Assembly: GCA_002422945.1 (NCBI GenBank)
Contig: DITW01000048.1
Span: 1 to 40,633, forward strand
DNA length: 40,633 nucleotides
Origin: Sphingomonadales bacterium UBA6174
GTDB lineage: Bacteria; Pseudomonadota; Alphaproteobacteria; Sphingomonadales; Sphingomonadaceae
Reading direction: 5' to 3'
In this document: one piece after another, positions 1-8,117 of the stretch
Layout of the letters: each line of letters begins with the position of its first letter
How positions within the stretch are numbered: position 1 is the first letter of the stretch
Notes under the pieces: model-generated
Told to the model about the DNA's origin: nothing
Seen by the model: the letters and a program-made list of their open reading frames with translations, nothing else
Database searches by the model: none
Position numbers and translations under genes: made by a program

Positions 1-557
1 CGGGGTTCAGCTATAATTCGCCGTCAATGCGTCTGGCGGGTGAGAAGAACTACAAGCCGATTTCGATCTTCTCGGGCAAGGATGCGCTGAAGAAGCATTG
101 GGAAACCTATTCGGAGGCCAATGCGCTGGCCGGTTTCACCCCGGATCGTGCGCGCCATGCGGTATCGCAAACGGTGTTCGTGGCAGATACCGACAAGGAA
201 GCGGTGCGTTTGGTGAAGGAAGGGCCGATTGGCTATTGTTTCGAACGTTATCTGATTCCGATCTGGAAGCGGTTCGGGATGATGGATGGCTTCTGCAAGG
301 ATGCCGGTGTTGATGTGGCCGATGCCAATCTCGATTTCCTGATCAAGCATGTGTTCGTGGTCGGTTCGCCCGATACCTGTGTCGAGAAGCTCAACAAGCT
401 GTTCCACGAATGTGGTGGCTGGGGGACGATGCAGGTCGAGGCCCATGATTATTATGACGATCCAACGCCTTGGTTCAATTCGCTCGAACTCATCGCGAAG
501 GAAGTCGCGCCGCGTATCTCGCTGCCGGGTGCGTCCGCAACAGCGGTTGCAGCTTAA
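1..557 (+). CDS. Diketocamphane monooxygenase-like luciferase-family protein, 3' part only
   Basis: The gene enters the window already open; the first whole codon is at 3 and the stop is at 555-557. It encodes the last ~184 residues of a luciferase-like (LLM, bacterial bioluminescence fold) flavin-dependent monooxygenase. The same stretch occurs in the full-length gene at 1781-2905, with one amino-acid difference over the shared part (Ala-Leu-Ala versus Ser-Leu-Ala) and a different C-terminal tail (GASATAVAA here, KTVAAA there). By that match it would be an FMNH2-dependent type II Baeyer-Villiger monooxygenase of the 3,6-diketocamphane monooxygenase type. It converges with the TetR gene downstream and is followed by a strong hairpin at 583-616. 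The N-terminal half lies outside the window, so intactness cannot be judged. Confidence 0.9.
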   Translation, partial: GFSYNSPSMRLAGEKNYKPISIFSGKDALKKHWETYSEANALAGFTPDRARHAVSQTVFVADTDKEAVRLVKEGPIGYCFERYLIPIWKRFGMMDGFCKDAGVDVADANLDFLIKHVFVVGSPDTCVEKLNKLFHECGGWGTMQVEAHDYYDDPTPWFNSLELIAKEVAPRISLPGASATAVAA

Positions 558-582
558 GCGGTTACGACTTCAATCATCTGAG

Positions 583-616
583 GTGCGGGGTGGCGATTGC
601 GATTGCCGCCCCGCAC
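583..616. terminator. Strong bidirectional hairpin between convergent genes
   Basis: Twelve-base arms at 583-594 and 605-616 pair fully (one G-T pair) around a 10-base loop. It lies between the stop of the partial monooxygenase gene and the stop of the convergent TetR gene. A short T-containing stretch follows on the plus strand, so it probably ends transcription, possibly from both sides. Confidence 0.7.
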
Positions 617-626
617 TATTTGGGCG

Positions 627-1334
627 TCAGGATAAGGCGGCTTGCTTGCGCGTGATGTCCACATTTGCCTTGGGCGGCATGGGCATGAAGAGCCCAGCCT
701 CGATTTGCATCAGCGTATCGTTGAGCGCCTCGTTGAAACTCTCTTCGCCCTCAAGCGTGCGTTCCTCGCCATGTTCGTCGACATAGGTTGCGAGGATGCT
801 GAGAAATACCAGTGAGCCGCTGACGATGCGGCGCTGGGCGACGGCCTCGGGCAAATGGTCGAAACGTTCCTTGATCAGCGTCAGCAATCGATCGAGGTTG
901 GGCGGTGAGGGGATGCCGAAATCGCCATAAGCGGCCCAGCGTTCGCGCAGGAGATATTGGCACAAAAAGCTCCCATAAGACCGGTTACCATCGGCCTTTT
1001 GCAGTTCCAATTGCGGCAGGAACAACACTTCCAGCAACGCCCGCGCTTCGTGCAGGCGGCCTGTGCGTTCGATCTCGGCCAGCATGGCACCACGGCGTTC
1101 TTCCATCTGGAACATGCGGTGCGCGAAAACGGCGCGGACCAGGCCGTCGCGTGAACCGAAATGATATTGGACGGCGTAATGGTTGCGCTGTTCCGCCGCG
1201 CTCGCGATTTCACGGAGCGAGGCGCTTTCGATGCTGGTCGAGGCGAACAATTTTTCTGCGGCCAAAATGATCTTGAGCTGGGTCGCCGAGAACGAACCAT
1301 CTACCGGTGCCAGCTTTTCTGGTTTTGACTTCAA
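627..1334 (-). CDS. TetR/AcrR family transcriptional regulator
   Basis: The 235-residue protein has an N-terminal TetR-type helix-turn-helix (residues ~17-65, with the recognition-helix region containing YAVQYHFGSRDGLVRAVF) and a longer C-terminal ligand/dimerisation part. The start is a TTG at 1334, supported by an AGGA ribosome binding site about seven bases upstream; no better ATG exists nearby. It lies between two near-identical monooxygenase genes and is divergent from the second, so it is likely to control that promoter, as CamR (also TetR family) does in P. putida camphor catabolism. Ligand and repressor/activator role are inferred only. Two imperfect copies of the TCAACA-N4-TGTTGA palindrome lie upstream (1391-1406, 1530-1545). 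Confidence 0.9.
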   Translation of the reverse strand: MKSKPEKLAPVDGSFSATQLKIILAAEKLFASTSIESASLREIASAAEQRNHYAVQYHFGSRDGLVRAVFAHRMFQMEERRGAMLAEIERTGRLHEARALLEVLFLPQLELQKADGNRSYGSFLCQYLLRERWAAYGDFGIPSPPNLDRLLTLIKERFDHLPEAVAQRRIVSGSLVFLSILATYVDEHGEERTLEGEESFNEALNDTLMQIEAGLFMPMPPKANVDITRKQAALS

Positions 1335-1497
1335 GATTTTTCCTCAGCTCAGATGGGTCGTCGCGTTTGTGTTGAAACTGGTCCGATCGGTCAACGCAGG
1401 TGTTGCCTTATTACAACCGCTTGGACGTAAAACCAAGACGTTGCCCGGAATGTTTCAGCTTTTTTTAAAGTAAGATACTGAAAATAAATATGTAATT

Positions 1498-1558
1498 TCA
1501 CATTTTCGGTCGCTGATAAATTTCTCCAGTCAACACTTGCGTGGAAATGAAAATGTGA
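1498..1558. repeat. Perfect 10-base inverted repeat, 41-base spacing
   Basis: TCACATTTTC at 1498-1507 is the exact reverse complement of GAAAATGTGA at 1549-1558. One degenerate TCAACA-type site (1530-1545) sits in the loop. It could be a pair of regulator half-sites or a long hairpin; the function is unknown. Confidence 0.5.
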
Positions 1559-1737
1559 TACCCCTAAGGCAGTCGTCTTAAGAGGGCTATCGCATCAGGG
1601 ACAATTGATTCGGGTTGTCGAAATGAAAATTCGAATATCCTGAACATTCTTATGTGATCGTTTCGAAGTGACCGAACATATAACAAAAATAAAACACATA
1701 ATTTTTATTACGTCATAATAAATATGAGTAATTAAAG

Positions 1738-1765
1738 ATTGTATATATAATTATAAATATACAAT
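1738..1765. promoter_or_regulatory. Palindrome in the leader of the diketocamphane monooxygenase gene
   Basis: ATTGTATAT (1738-1746) and ATATACAAT (1757-1765) form a perfect inverted repeat around a 10-base AT-only centre. It ends five bases before the GGAG ribosome binding site at 1771. It may be an operator or a weak leader hairpin; AT-only DNA also forms such repeats by chance. Confidence 0.4.
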
Positions 1766-1780
1766 TATTTGGAGAGTGTT

Positions 1781-2905
1781 ATGTCGATGGAAACGGGACT
1801 TATATTCCACCCTTATATGCGTCCGGGCCGCACGGCGCGTCAGACGTTTGATTGGGGTGTGCAGAATTCCATTCGTTGCGATGAGGTAGGTTTCACCTCG
1901 ATGCTGATTTCGGAGCATGCGTCGCAGATTTGGGAGAATATTCCCAATCCCGAACTGATCATGGCGGCTGCGGCATTGCAGACCAAACAGATCAAATTCG
2001 CGCCGATGGCGCATTTGCTGCCGCACCAGCATCCGACCAAGCTTGCGATCATGGTGGGCTGGTTGTCGCAGATCCTTGAGGGTCGTTATTTCCTCGGCAT
2101 AGGTGCGGGCGCGTATCCGCAGGCATCCTATATGCATGGGATTAAGAATGGCGAGGATACGAGCTTTCTCAACGAGATGGTGCGTGAATCGCTGATGATT
2201 ATGGAAAAGATCTGGAAGCGCGAACCGTTCTTTTATGAGGGTCGGTTCTGGGATGCGGGTTTCCCGGAAGAAGCCCATGCGGAAACGGAAGAGGATGAGC
2301 AGCACAAGCTCGCCAATTTCGCGCCATGGGGCGGGGCATTCCCGGAAATCGCGGTGACGGGGTTCAGCTATAATTCGCCGTCGATGCGACTGGCGGGTGA
2401 GAAGAACTACAAGCCGATTTCGATCTTCTCGGGCAAGGATGCGCTGAAGAAGCATTGGGAAACCTATTCGGAGGCCAATAGCCTGGCCGGTTTCACCCCG
2501 GATCGCGCGCGCCATGCCGTGTCGCAGACGGTGTTCGTGGCGGATACCGACAAGGAAGCGGTGCGTTTGGTCAAGGAAGGGCCGATTGGCTATTGCTTCG
2601 AACGTTATCTGATTCCGATCTGGAAGCGGTTCGGGATGATGGACGGTTTCTGCAAGGATGCCGGTGTTGATGTGGCCGATGCCAATCTCGATTTCCTGAT
2701 CAAGCATGTGTTCGTGGTCGGTTCGCCCGATACCTGTGTCGAGAAGCTCAACAAGCTGTTCCACGAATGTGGTGGCTGGGGGACGATGCAGGTCGAGGCC
2801 CATGATTATTATGACGATCCAACGCCTTGGTTCAATTCGCTCGAACTCATCGCGAAGGAAGTCGCGCCGCGTATCTCGCTGCCGAAAACAGTGGCTGCTG
2901 CTTAA
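1781..2905 (+). CDS. 3,6-diketocamphane 1,6-monooxygenase-like (type II Baeyer-Villiger, FMNH2-dependent)
   Basis: A 374-residue luciferase-like monooxygenase. The N-terminus (METGLIFHPYMRPGR), SEHASQIWENIPNPEL (44-59), the region with GRYFLGIGAGAYPQA, and EAHDYYDDP near the C-terminus match, from memory, the P. putida 3,6-diketocamphane monooxygenase almost residue for residue. That enzyme inserts oxygen next to the carbonyl of a diketocamphane using FMNH2 supplied by a separate reductase; a candidate reductase is at 18997-19515. The start is ATG 1781, six bases after GGAG (1771-1774); an earlier in-frame TTG at 1769 overlaps that site and is unlikely. A second copy of its 3' half lies at 1-557. 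The TonB receptor follows closely, suggesting cotranscription. Substrate identity is inferred; the family assignment is firm. Confidence 0.88.
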   Translation: MSMETGLIFHPYMRPGRTARQTFDWGVQNSIRCDEVGFTSMLISEHASQIWENIPNPELIMAAAALQTKQIKFAPMAHLLPHQHPTKLAIMVGWLSQILEGRYFLGIGAGAYPQASYMHGIKNGEDTSFLNEMVRESLMIMEKIWKREPFFYEGRFWDAGFPEEAHAETEEDEQHKLANFAPWGGAFPEIAVTGFSYNSPSMRLAGEKNYKPISIFSGKDALKKHWETYSEANSLAGFTPDRARHAVSQTVFVADTDKEAVRLVKEGPIGYCFERYLIPIWKRFGMMDGFCKDAGVDVADANLDFLIKHVFVVGSPDTCVEKLNKLFHECGGWGTMQVEAHDYYDDPTPWFNSLELIAKEVAPRISLPKTVAAA

Positions 2906-2986
2906 GCCACCGTTCGTTCGGGGTCGCTGTCCGTGTGGCGACTTTCGATTAAAAAATAACCACAAAACACGGATATGGAGAGGAAG

Positions 2987-5434
2987 ATGTTGAAATTAAA
3001 GAATAGAAGCCGTGCGACGTTGGTCTCTGGCACGGCATTGCTTGCATTCGCTGCAACCACCGTGTCGGCATCATGGGCGCAGACGGCCGAAAATGGCGCT
3101 GACAATGGCGACATCGTCGTGACTGCCCAGCGTCGCGAAGAAAAGCTGTCCAAGGTGCCGGTCTCGGTCGTCGCCTTTGGTGCCGAGATGCTGAAGACCC
3201 GTGTCATCAACAGCGAGCAGGACATGGGTTCGCTCGTGCCGGGTTTGCAGGTGAAGAACGGCCAGAACTCCAACCAGCTGAGCTTCAGCATGCGTGGCCA
3301 GACGCTCGATCCGTTTTCGGGCACCAGCCCGGCGGTGCTGACCTATGTCAACGAAGCGCCTTATATCCCCGGCAATACCTCGACCGCCTTCTTTGACCTT
3401 GGTTCGATTCAGGTGCTGAAGGGGCCGCAGGGCACGTTGTTCGGCCGCAATGCGACCGGCGGTGCGGTGCTGTATTCGACCCCGATGCCGGGTGATGACT
3501 TTGGCGGCTATTTGACGCTGCGCGGTGGCGAGCGGAACTCCTATCAGGCGCAGGGCGCAGTTGATCTGCCGATCGTGCCGGGCAAGCTGGCCGTGCGTCT
3601 GGCGTTCGATTACACCAAGGCCGATGGCTATATCAAGAATGTGAACACCGGCAATACGTTGGGCGATAAGGATAGCAAGTCCGGGCGCGCAACCATCGTC
3701 TATACGCCGACCGAAACCATCAAGAACACGTTGATGGTGCAGTATAATGATGTGAAGGGCACGGAAGGTACGGGTAACCTTCACAATTATTACACTGCCG
3801 GCGCCATTGGCAGCCAGTTCATCAGCAACGGCCTTACGTCTGTGCGGAATAACAATGGCTATGCGCTGACCAGCACGCTGGATACCGTGTATAATCTCTA
3901 TTCTGTAGCCCTTAAAAATATCAACGGCGACTATATCGGCGACAGCAATCTGTCCGCTGGGCCAGCTTATGGTCCGGGACGTTGGCCGGGTGGGGTTGAA
4001 GGCTATGCCAAATGGTCGCAGCAAAATCCGTATAAGATCTGGCTTCAGTTCGACCTGCCGCACAAGGCGCATAATACATATGTGACCAACTCGACGGAAA
4101 TCGAGATTAGCGATAATGCGAAGATCAAGAATATCTTCAGCTATATGAAGGGCTATGCACATACCCCGGGCAACCTCGCGGGAGGTCCATTCGGCGCATT
4201 GTGGCTGTTTAACTTCCCGAACAATGCCACCGGCCTGTCCGGCGAAGGTGGTCCGGGTGGTCAGACCTTCCGTTCGGAAAACATCAGCGAAGAATTGCAG
4301 TTGCAGGGCTCCGCGATGGATGATCGCCTCGATTACACGGCGGGCGTCTATTATTCGAAGGCCAAAAGGTTCGAAATCATCCCGATCAACGTCGGTGCCG
4401 ATCTTGAACAGACTTTGGCCGATGTCGATTATACCTATCGCAACAAGAACACCTCCAAGGCGGTATTCGGTCAGGTCAGCTATAAGGTGACGGACAAGCT
4501 GACCGCGGTGCTGGGTGGTCGTTATACCTGGGAAACTGTGGGTATCACGCAGGCTGAAGGCAATGTGTTCAATGTCTCCGGCTTAGTCACGCCGCCACAG
4601 CGCAAGAAATTGTCGGCCCCGGCATGGACGGCCAGCCTGCAATATCAAATCGACAACAACAACATGGTCTATTTCTCGCAGCGCGGCAGCTTCCGTGCAG
4701 GGAATTTCAACGGCACGGTGAACCCGGCTGCGAACTTCTTCAAAAACGAAAAAGTCCATGATTTTGAACTGGGGTACAAGTTCAACGGTCGTATCGGCGG
4801 TGCGCCGGTGCAGTTCAACACGGCGATTTATGAAGTCATCGTGAAGAATGCACAGCATGCGGTGTATGCGGTTATTGACGGTAACCCCGCCGGTTTCACG
4901 TTGAACGTACCGGAATCCAAGACCAAGGGCGTGGAAGTTGATGCCGCCATCGGCCTGACCGACTGGCTGGATCTCAGCTTCAACGGTGCCTACACCGACG
5001 CGAAATACACCAAGAACATCGTCGATATGGAACCGCTGACCGGTGTGGCCGGATATTTCATCACCTTCGATTCCTATCCTGACAGCCCGCGCTGGTCGGG
5101 TTCGGCGGCGGCGGTGGTGAAGCTGCCGGTGCCTGAATCGATTGGTAAGATGAGCATCCGTGCCGATTACTACAAGCAGACCAAGACCTATTTCTCCAGC
5201 AACGAAGGGTCGGTGACCCCCGGCACCAAACTGGATGGATATTCGACGGTCAACCTGCGTTACGACTGGAAGGAAGTCATGAACAGCAAGGTCTCGCTTG
5301 CTGCTTATGTCCGGAACGTCGGCGACAAGATGTATTACATCTCAGGCTATGCCATGGGCGCATCGGGCGGTTACAACACCGCATATCCGGGCGAACCGCG
5401 GACCTTTGGCGCAGAACTTTCTGTGAAGTTCTGA
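2987..5434 (+). CDS. TonB-dependent outer-membrane receptor
   Basis: An 815-residue outer-membrane receptor. It starts with a Sec signal peptide (basic MLKLKNRSR, hydrophobic core, likely cleavage near residue 31 in SASWA-QT), then a TonB box (DIVVTAQ, residues 42-48), a plug domain, and a 22-strand-type barrel ending in ELSVKF with the terminal Phe expected for assembly. Start ATG 2987 is placed six bases after GGAG; the earlier ATG at 2975 overlaps that site. In sphingomonads such receptors often import hydrophobic catabolic substrates rather than iron chelates, and its place between pathway genes fits uptake of the terpenoid. There is no FecR-type signalling extension and no adjacent sigma/anti-sigma pair. 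Confidence 0.93.
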   Translation: MLKLKNRSRATLVSGTALLAFAATTVSASWAQTAENGADNGDIVVTAQRREEKLSKVPVSVVAFGAEMLKTRVINSEQDMGSLVPGLQVKNGQNSNQLSFSMRGQTLDPFSGTSPAVLTYVNEAPYIPGNTSTAFFDLGSIQVLKGPQGTLFGRNATGGAVLYSTPMPGDDFGGYLTLRGGERNSYQAQGAVDLPIVPGKLAVRLAFDYTKADGYIKNVNTGNTLGDKDSKSGRATIVYTPTETIKNTLMVQYNDVKGTEGTGNLHNYYTAGAIGSQFISNGLTSVRNNNGYALTSTLDTVYNLYSVALKNINGDYIGDSNLSAGPAYGPGRWPGGVEGYAKWSQQNPYKIWLQFDLPHKAHNTYVTNSTEIEISDNAKIKNIFSYMKGYAHTPGNLAGGPFGALWLFNFPNNATGLSGEGGPGGQTFRSENISEELQLQGSAMDDRLDYTAGVYYSKAKRFEIIPINVGADLEQTLADVDYTYRNKNTSKAVFGQVSYKVTDKLTAVLGGRYTWETVGITQAEGNVFNVSGLVTPPQRKKLSAPAWTASLQYQIDNNNMVYFSQRGSFRAGNFNGTVNPAANFFKNEKVHDFELGYKFNGRIGGAPVQFNTAIYEVIVKNAQHAVYAVIDGNPAGFTLNVPESKTKGVEVDAAIGLTDWLDLSFNGAYTDAKYTKNIVDMEPLTGVAGYFITFDSYPDSPRWSGSAAAVVKLPVPESIGKMSIRADYYKQTKTYFSSNEGSVTPGTKLDGYSTVNLRYDWKEVMNSKVSLAAYVRNVGDKMYYISGYAMGASGGYNTAYPGEPRTFGAELSVKF

Positions 5435-5440
5435 TCAATG

Positions 5441-5474
5441 ATGCCAGCCGGTGCGAAGATGCACCGGCTGGCAT
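5441..5474. terminator. Perfect 14-base-pair hairpin after the receptor gene
   Basis: Arms 5441-5454 and 5461-5474 are exact reverse complements with a six-base loop (GAAGAT). No clear T-run follows, so it may be an intra-operon attenuator or a 3' stabiliser of the receptor mRNA rather than a full terminator. Confidence 0.55.
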
Positions 5475-5505
5475 TGCCATCTTTATGATATGAGGTGTCG
5501 AACTC

Positions 5506-6276
5506 ATGACGCTCGGCAATAAGAAGATCATTGTGACAGGCGCTGCTCAGGGTATCGGGGCGTCTGCGTTGCGGGCTTATGTCGCTGCTGGTGCCGAAGT
5601 GGTCGCCATGGATGTCGATAAGGCGCAAGGTGAGGCGATGGTGGCCAAAGCCAATGCCGTCGGGCCGGGTTCGGCCTCTTTCATGACATGCGATGTGGGT
5701 GATCGCGCGCAAGTCGATGCGGCATTTGATGCAGCGGTCGCCAAAATGGGGCGGCTCGATGTGCTGGCCCATATTGCCGGGGTGCATCGCCATGCGCCGA
5801 CACATGATGTGCCGGATGAAACCTTGGCATGGCTGTTTAATGTCAACGTCAATGGCACGATCTATACCAATGGCGCGGCCTATCGTCATATGCCCCATGG
5901 GGGCGCGATCATTAATTTTGGATCGGAATCCGGGCTGACAGCCGAAATCAATAACGCCGTCTATGGCGCATCAAAGGCCGCAGTGCACACTTGGACGCGC
6001 AGCGTTGCGCGGGAATGGGGCGCGCGGGGTATCCGTATCAACGCGGTCCTGCCTTATATCGTGACGCCGATGTACGCGCGATTTCGCGAGGCATTGTCGC
6101 CAGAGGATCTGGCCGCGCATGACAAGGCAACGGCCGAGCAGATTCCGCTGGGCGGGAAATTCGGCGATGCGGATGCCGATCTGGCCCCGGTTCTTGTCTT
6201 TCTCGCCGGTGACGGCTCTCGCTTCATCACGGGTCAGTTGATCCCGGTCGATGGCGGGCTGATATCGGTGCGCTGA
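5506..6276 (+). CDS. Short-chain dehydrogenase/reductase (SDR)
   Basis: A 256-residue classical SDR. The Rossmann motif TGAAQGIG is at residues 11-18, an Asp after beta-2 (MDVD) favours NAD, HIAG replaces the usual NNAG, and the catalytic Ser-Tyr-Lys is seen as SESG and YGASK; the C-terminus carries GQLIPVDGG. In the pathway it could oxidise a secondary alcohol, such as borneol or a hydroxycamphor, to a ketone; borneol dehydrogenases known from other bacteria are SDRs of this size. That substrate is inference. It follows the receptor gene after the hairpin at 5441-5474 and precedes a second SDR, all on the same strand. Confidence 0.88.
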   Translation: MTLGNKKIIVTGAAQGIGASALRAYVAAGAEVVAMDVDKAQGEAMVAKANAVGPGSASFMTCDVGDRAQVDAAFDAAVAKMGRLDVLAHIAGVHRHAPTHDVPDETLAWLFNVNVNGTIYTNGAAYRHMPHGGAIINFGSESGLTAEINNAVYGASKAAVHTWTRSVAREWGARGIRINAVLPYIVTPMYARFREALSPEDLAAHDKATAEQIPLGGKFGDADADLAPVLVFLAGDGSRFITGQLIPVDGGLISVR

Positions 6277-6367
6277 CATCATTATCCCGCCGCAGGCCGT
6301 GTGATGTTTTCACCGGTCGGGCCATAAATAACAACATAAACAATATCGTCATGAGGAGAGTAACAAG

Positions 6368-7114
6368 ATGGGACGTTTGAACGACAAGGTTGCCATCATC
6401 ACGGGCGCGGCCAGAGGCATGGGGGAATCCCACGCCAAGCGTTTTGTCGCGGAAGGCGCGAAGGTCGTCCTGACGGATCGCTCGGCAGAGGCAGGTCAGA
6501 AACTGGCCGACAGCCTTGGCCCCAATGCCTTGTTCGTCCATCATGATGTCACCGATTTCGCCCAATGGACGAATGTCGTCGCCAAGGCCGAGGCTGCGTT
6601 CGGCCCGGTCACGGTGCTGGTCAACAATGCGGGGATTTTGGGGCCAATGGCCCAGACCGTCGAATTGACAGAAGAGGGCTATCATCAGGTCTGCGCGATC
6701 AATCAGGATTCCGTATTTCTCGGCATGAAGGCCGTTATTCCGTCGATGTTGAAGGCGGGCAAGGGCTCGATTGTCAACATCTCGTCCATTGCCGGGATTG
6801 CAGCCAATTATGGCTTTCCGAGCCTTGCCTATGTCGCCAGCAAATTCGCGGTGCGCGGCATGACCAAGGCTGCTGCGATCGAATATGGCGGGCGCGGCAT
6901 TCGCGTCAATTCCGTCCATCCGGGCTTTATTCAGACCCCGATGATGGTCGAGGCAACCGATGAAGAGGGCGGCGATGCGCTGGGCCTGATCCCATTGGGG
7001 CGTATCGCCGAGCCGGAAGAAGTGACGGCATTGGTGCTGTTCCTTGCATCGGATGAAGCGAGCTATATCACCGGGTCGGAACATATCGTCGATGCGGGGA
7101 TGCTCGCGCAATAA
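6368..7114 (+). CDS. Short-chain dehydrogenase/reductase, hydroxysteroid-dehydrogenase type
   Basis: A 248-residue classical SDR with TGAARGMG (residues 13-20), NNAG, the catalytic ISSIAG serine and YVASK. An Asp-Arg after beta-2 (TDRS) suggests NAD preference. The N-terminus is of the kind seen in 3-alpha/20-beta-hydroxysteroid dehydrogenases, which act on fused-ring alcohols. A GAGGAG ribosome binding site is eight or so bases upstream. It likely interconverts a ring alcohol and ketone of the pathway; a role as borneol/isoborneol or hydroxycamphor dehydrogenase is inferred. The SnoaL-like gene follows 25 bases after the stop. Confidence 0.87.
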   Translation: MGRLNDKVAIITGAARGMGESHAKRFVAEGAKVVLTDRSAEAGQKLADSLGPNALFVHHDVTDFAQWTNVVAKAEAAFGPVTVLVNNAGILGPMAQTVELTEEGYHQVCAINQDSVFLGMKAVIPSMLKAGKGSIVNISSIAGIAANYGFPSLAYVASKFAVRGMTKAAAIEYGGRGIRVNSVHPGFIQTPMMVEATDEEGGDALGLIPLGRIAEPEEVTALVLFLASDEASYITGSEHIVDAGMLAQ

Positions 7115-7139
7115 TCATCGGGAATGGGAGCGAGACATT

Positions 7140-7544
7140 ATGGCGGATAATGCAGCCGATAAGGCGCTGGTCGCGCGTTTTTTCGAGACATTCTCATCAG
7201 GCAATGTCCCGGCGCTGCTTGATATGATGCAGGATGATGCCACTTGGTGGGTGTCGGGTAGCGTTGACGGCTTTTCCGGCACCTATGGCAAGGAAGCCTT
7301 TGGCGCGTTGCTGGCCGGGGTCAAGGACGCCTATCGCAGCGGGCCATTGCGGATCACGCCCAAGGGAATGATCGCGGAAAATGGCAAGGTCGCGGTCGAG
7401 GCAGAATCCTATGGCGAGTTGATGAATGGCCGGATTTACAACAGCCAATATCATTTCCTGATTGAAACCCGCGATGGTAAGATTGCATCGGTGAAGGAAT
7501 ATATGGATACGCTGCACGCACAGCAGATATTTTTCACTCCCTGA
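7140..7544 (+). CDS. SnoaL-like (NTF2-fold) protein 1
   Basis: A 134-residue NTF2/SnoaL-fold protein, the alpha+beta cone that in different members isomerises, hydrates or simply binds small lipophilic molecules. Visible family marks are the N-terminal helix followed by DMMQDDATWWVSG, and the late strand EYMDTLHAQQIFF. ATG 7140 was chosen over an upstream in-frame start at 7044 because the latter lies inside the SDR gene and the former has a GGGAGCGAG site nearby. It is one of three such proteins in the island (also 16335 and 16927), and none can be given a reaction from sequence. Confidence 0.8.
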   Translation: MADNAADKALVARFFETFSSGNVPALLDMMQDDATWWVSGSVDGFSGTYGKEAFGALLAGVKDAYRSGPLRITPKGMIAENGKVAVEAESYGELMNGRIYNSQYHFLIETRDGKIASVKEYMDTLHAQQIFFTP

Positions 7545-7572
7545 TGATTTGAGAAACGAGGGCAAGGGCGAC

Positions 7573-7992
7573 ATGATGGACCACCCACTGGCAGCCCGAG
7601 GCATCGACCATGTGGTGTTACGCGTGGTCGATGCGCCTTTGATGACCGCATTTTATATTGATGTGCTGGGGTGCGTGCTGGATTGGCACCGGCCAGAATT
7701 GGGCCTGACACATTTGCGGGTGGGCAGTGCGCTGATTGATCTGGTGGATATTGCCGGACCTTTGGGAGGAGAGCAGCAGTCCTCCGGCCCGCCATCCGGG
7801 CGCAATGTCGATCATATCTGCCTGTTGCTGCAACATTTCGATGACGACCGCATTCGTGCGCATCTGGCGCAGCATAAAGTCGCATGTGGAGATACGGCGG
7901 AACGTTATGGGGCGTTGGGCAGGGGGCCGTCGATTTATGTCCATGATCCTGAAGGTAATATGATCGAGTTGAAAGGGGCCGGTCGCGATTGA
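7573..7992 (+). CDS. VOC superfamily (glyoxalase/dioxygenase fold) protein
   Basis: A 139-residue single-chain VOC protein: two beta-alpha-beta-beta-beta halves, with the metal-ligand-like IDHVVLRV near the start, NVDHICLL mid-protein and DPEGNMIEL at the end, giving the His/His/Glu pattern expected for a divalent metal site. Members include glyoxalases, extradiol dioxygenases, epimerases and resistance proteins; no specific reaction can be assigned. ATG 7573 is placed after GAGGGCAAGGGCG; a TTG at 7549 is the alternative. It ends the first plus-strand gene run before the second TetR gene. Confidence 0.8.
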   Translation: MMDHPLAARGIDHVVLRVVDAPLMTAFYIDVLGCVLDWHRPELGLTHLRVGSALIDLVDIAGPLGGEQQSSGPPSGRNVDHICLLLQHFDDDRIRAHLAQHKVACGDTAERYGALGRGPSIYVHDPEGNMIELKGAGRD

Positions 7993-8117
7993 AGCCATAA
8001 CCGGCATGTCTCTGCTTGAAAAAGCACATCGCGACTGGCAGATGCACTTTAGTTATGCGTCAACGTTCAAGTGGATTGAGCTGCATAACAGATTTTAACG
8101 GGGTTCAAGAACAGCTT

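Larger units (their letters stand above)
1335..1780. promoter_or_regulatory. AT-rich divergent promoter region between tetR-type gene and monooxygenase
   Basis: This 446-base gap has no gene. It becomes markedly AT-rich towards the monooxygenase. It holds two imperfect copies of the operator-like palindrome found elsewhere in the island (TCAACG-CAGG-TGTTGC at 1391-1406; TCAACA-CTTG-CGTGGA at 1530-1545), a perfect 10-base inverted repeat (1498-1507 with 1549-1558), and a 9-base inverted repeat just before the ribosome binding site (1738-1746 with 1757-1765). I could not place -35/-10 boxes with confidence. Confidence 0.5.

Noticed and set aside
1751..2965. Long antisense open frame over the monooxygenase gene, repeated antisense at 24-446
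   Set aside because: It is a codon-bias shadow: the plus-strand product is a clear full-length enzyme, and the antisense protein is His/Arg-rich with no recognisable domain. It recurs at 24-446 only because the gene is duplicated.
3071..4162. 363-codon antisense frame inside the TonB receptor gene
   Set aside because: Low-information Ile/His/Arg-rich translation with no ribosome site; the receptor on the other strand is intact.
8060..8075. Fifth operator copy upstream of the TetR gene (TCAACG-TTCA-AGTGGA)
   Set aside because: Three of twelve arm bases differ, too weak to list as a site.
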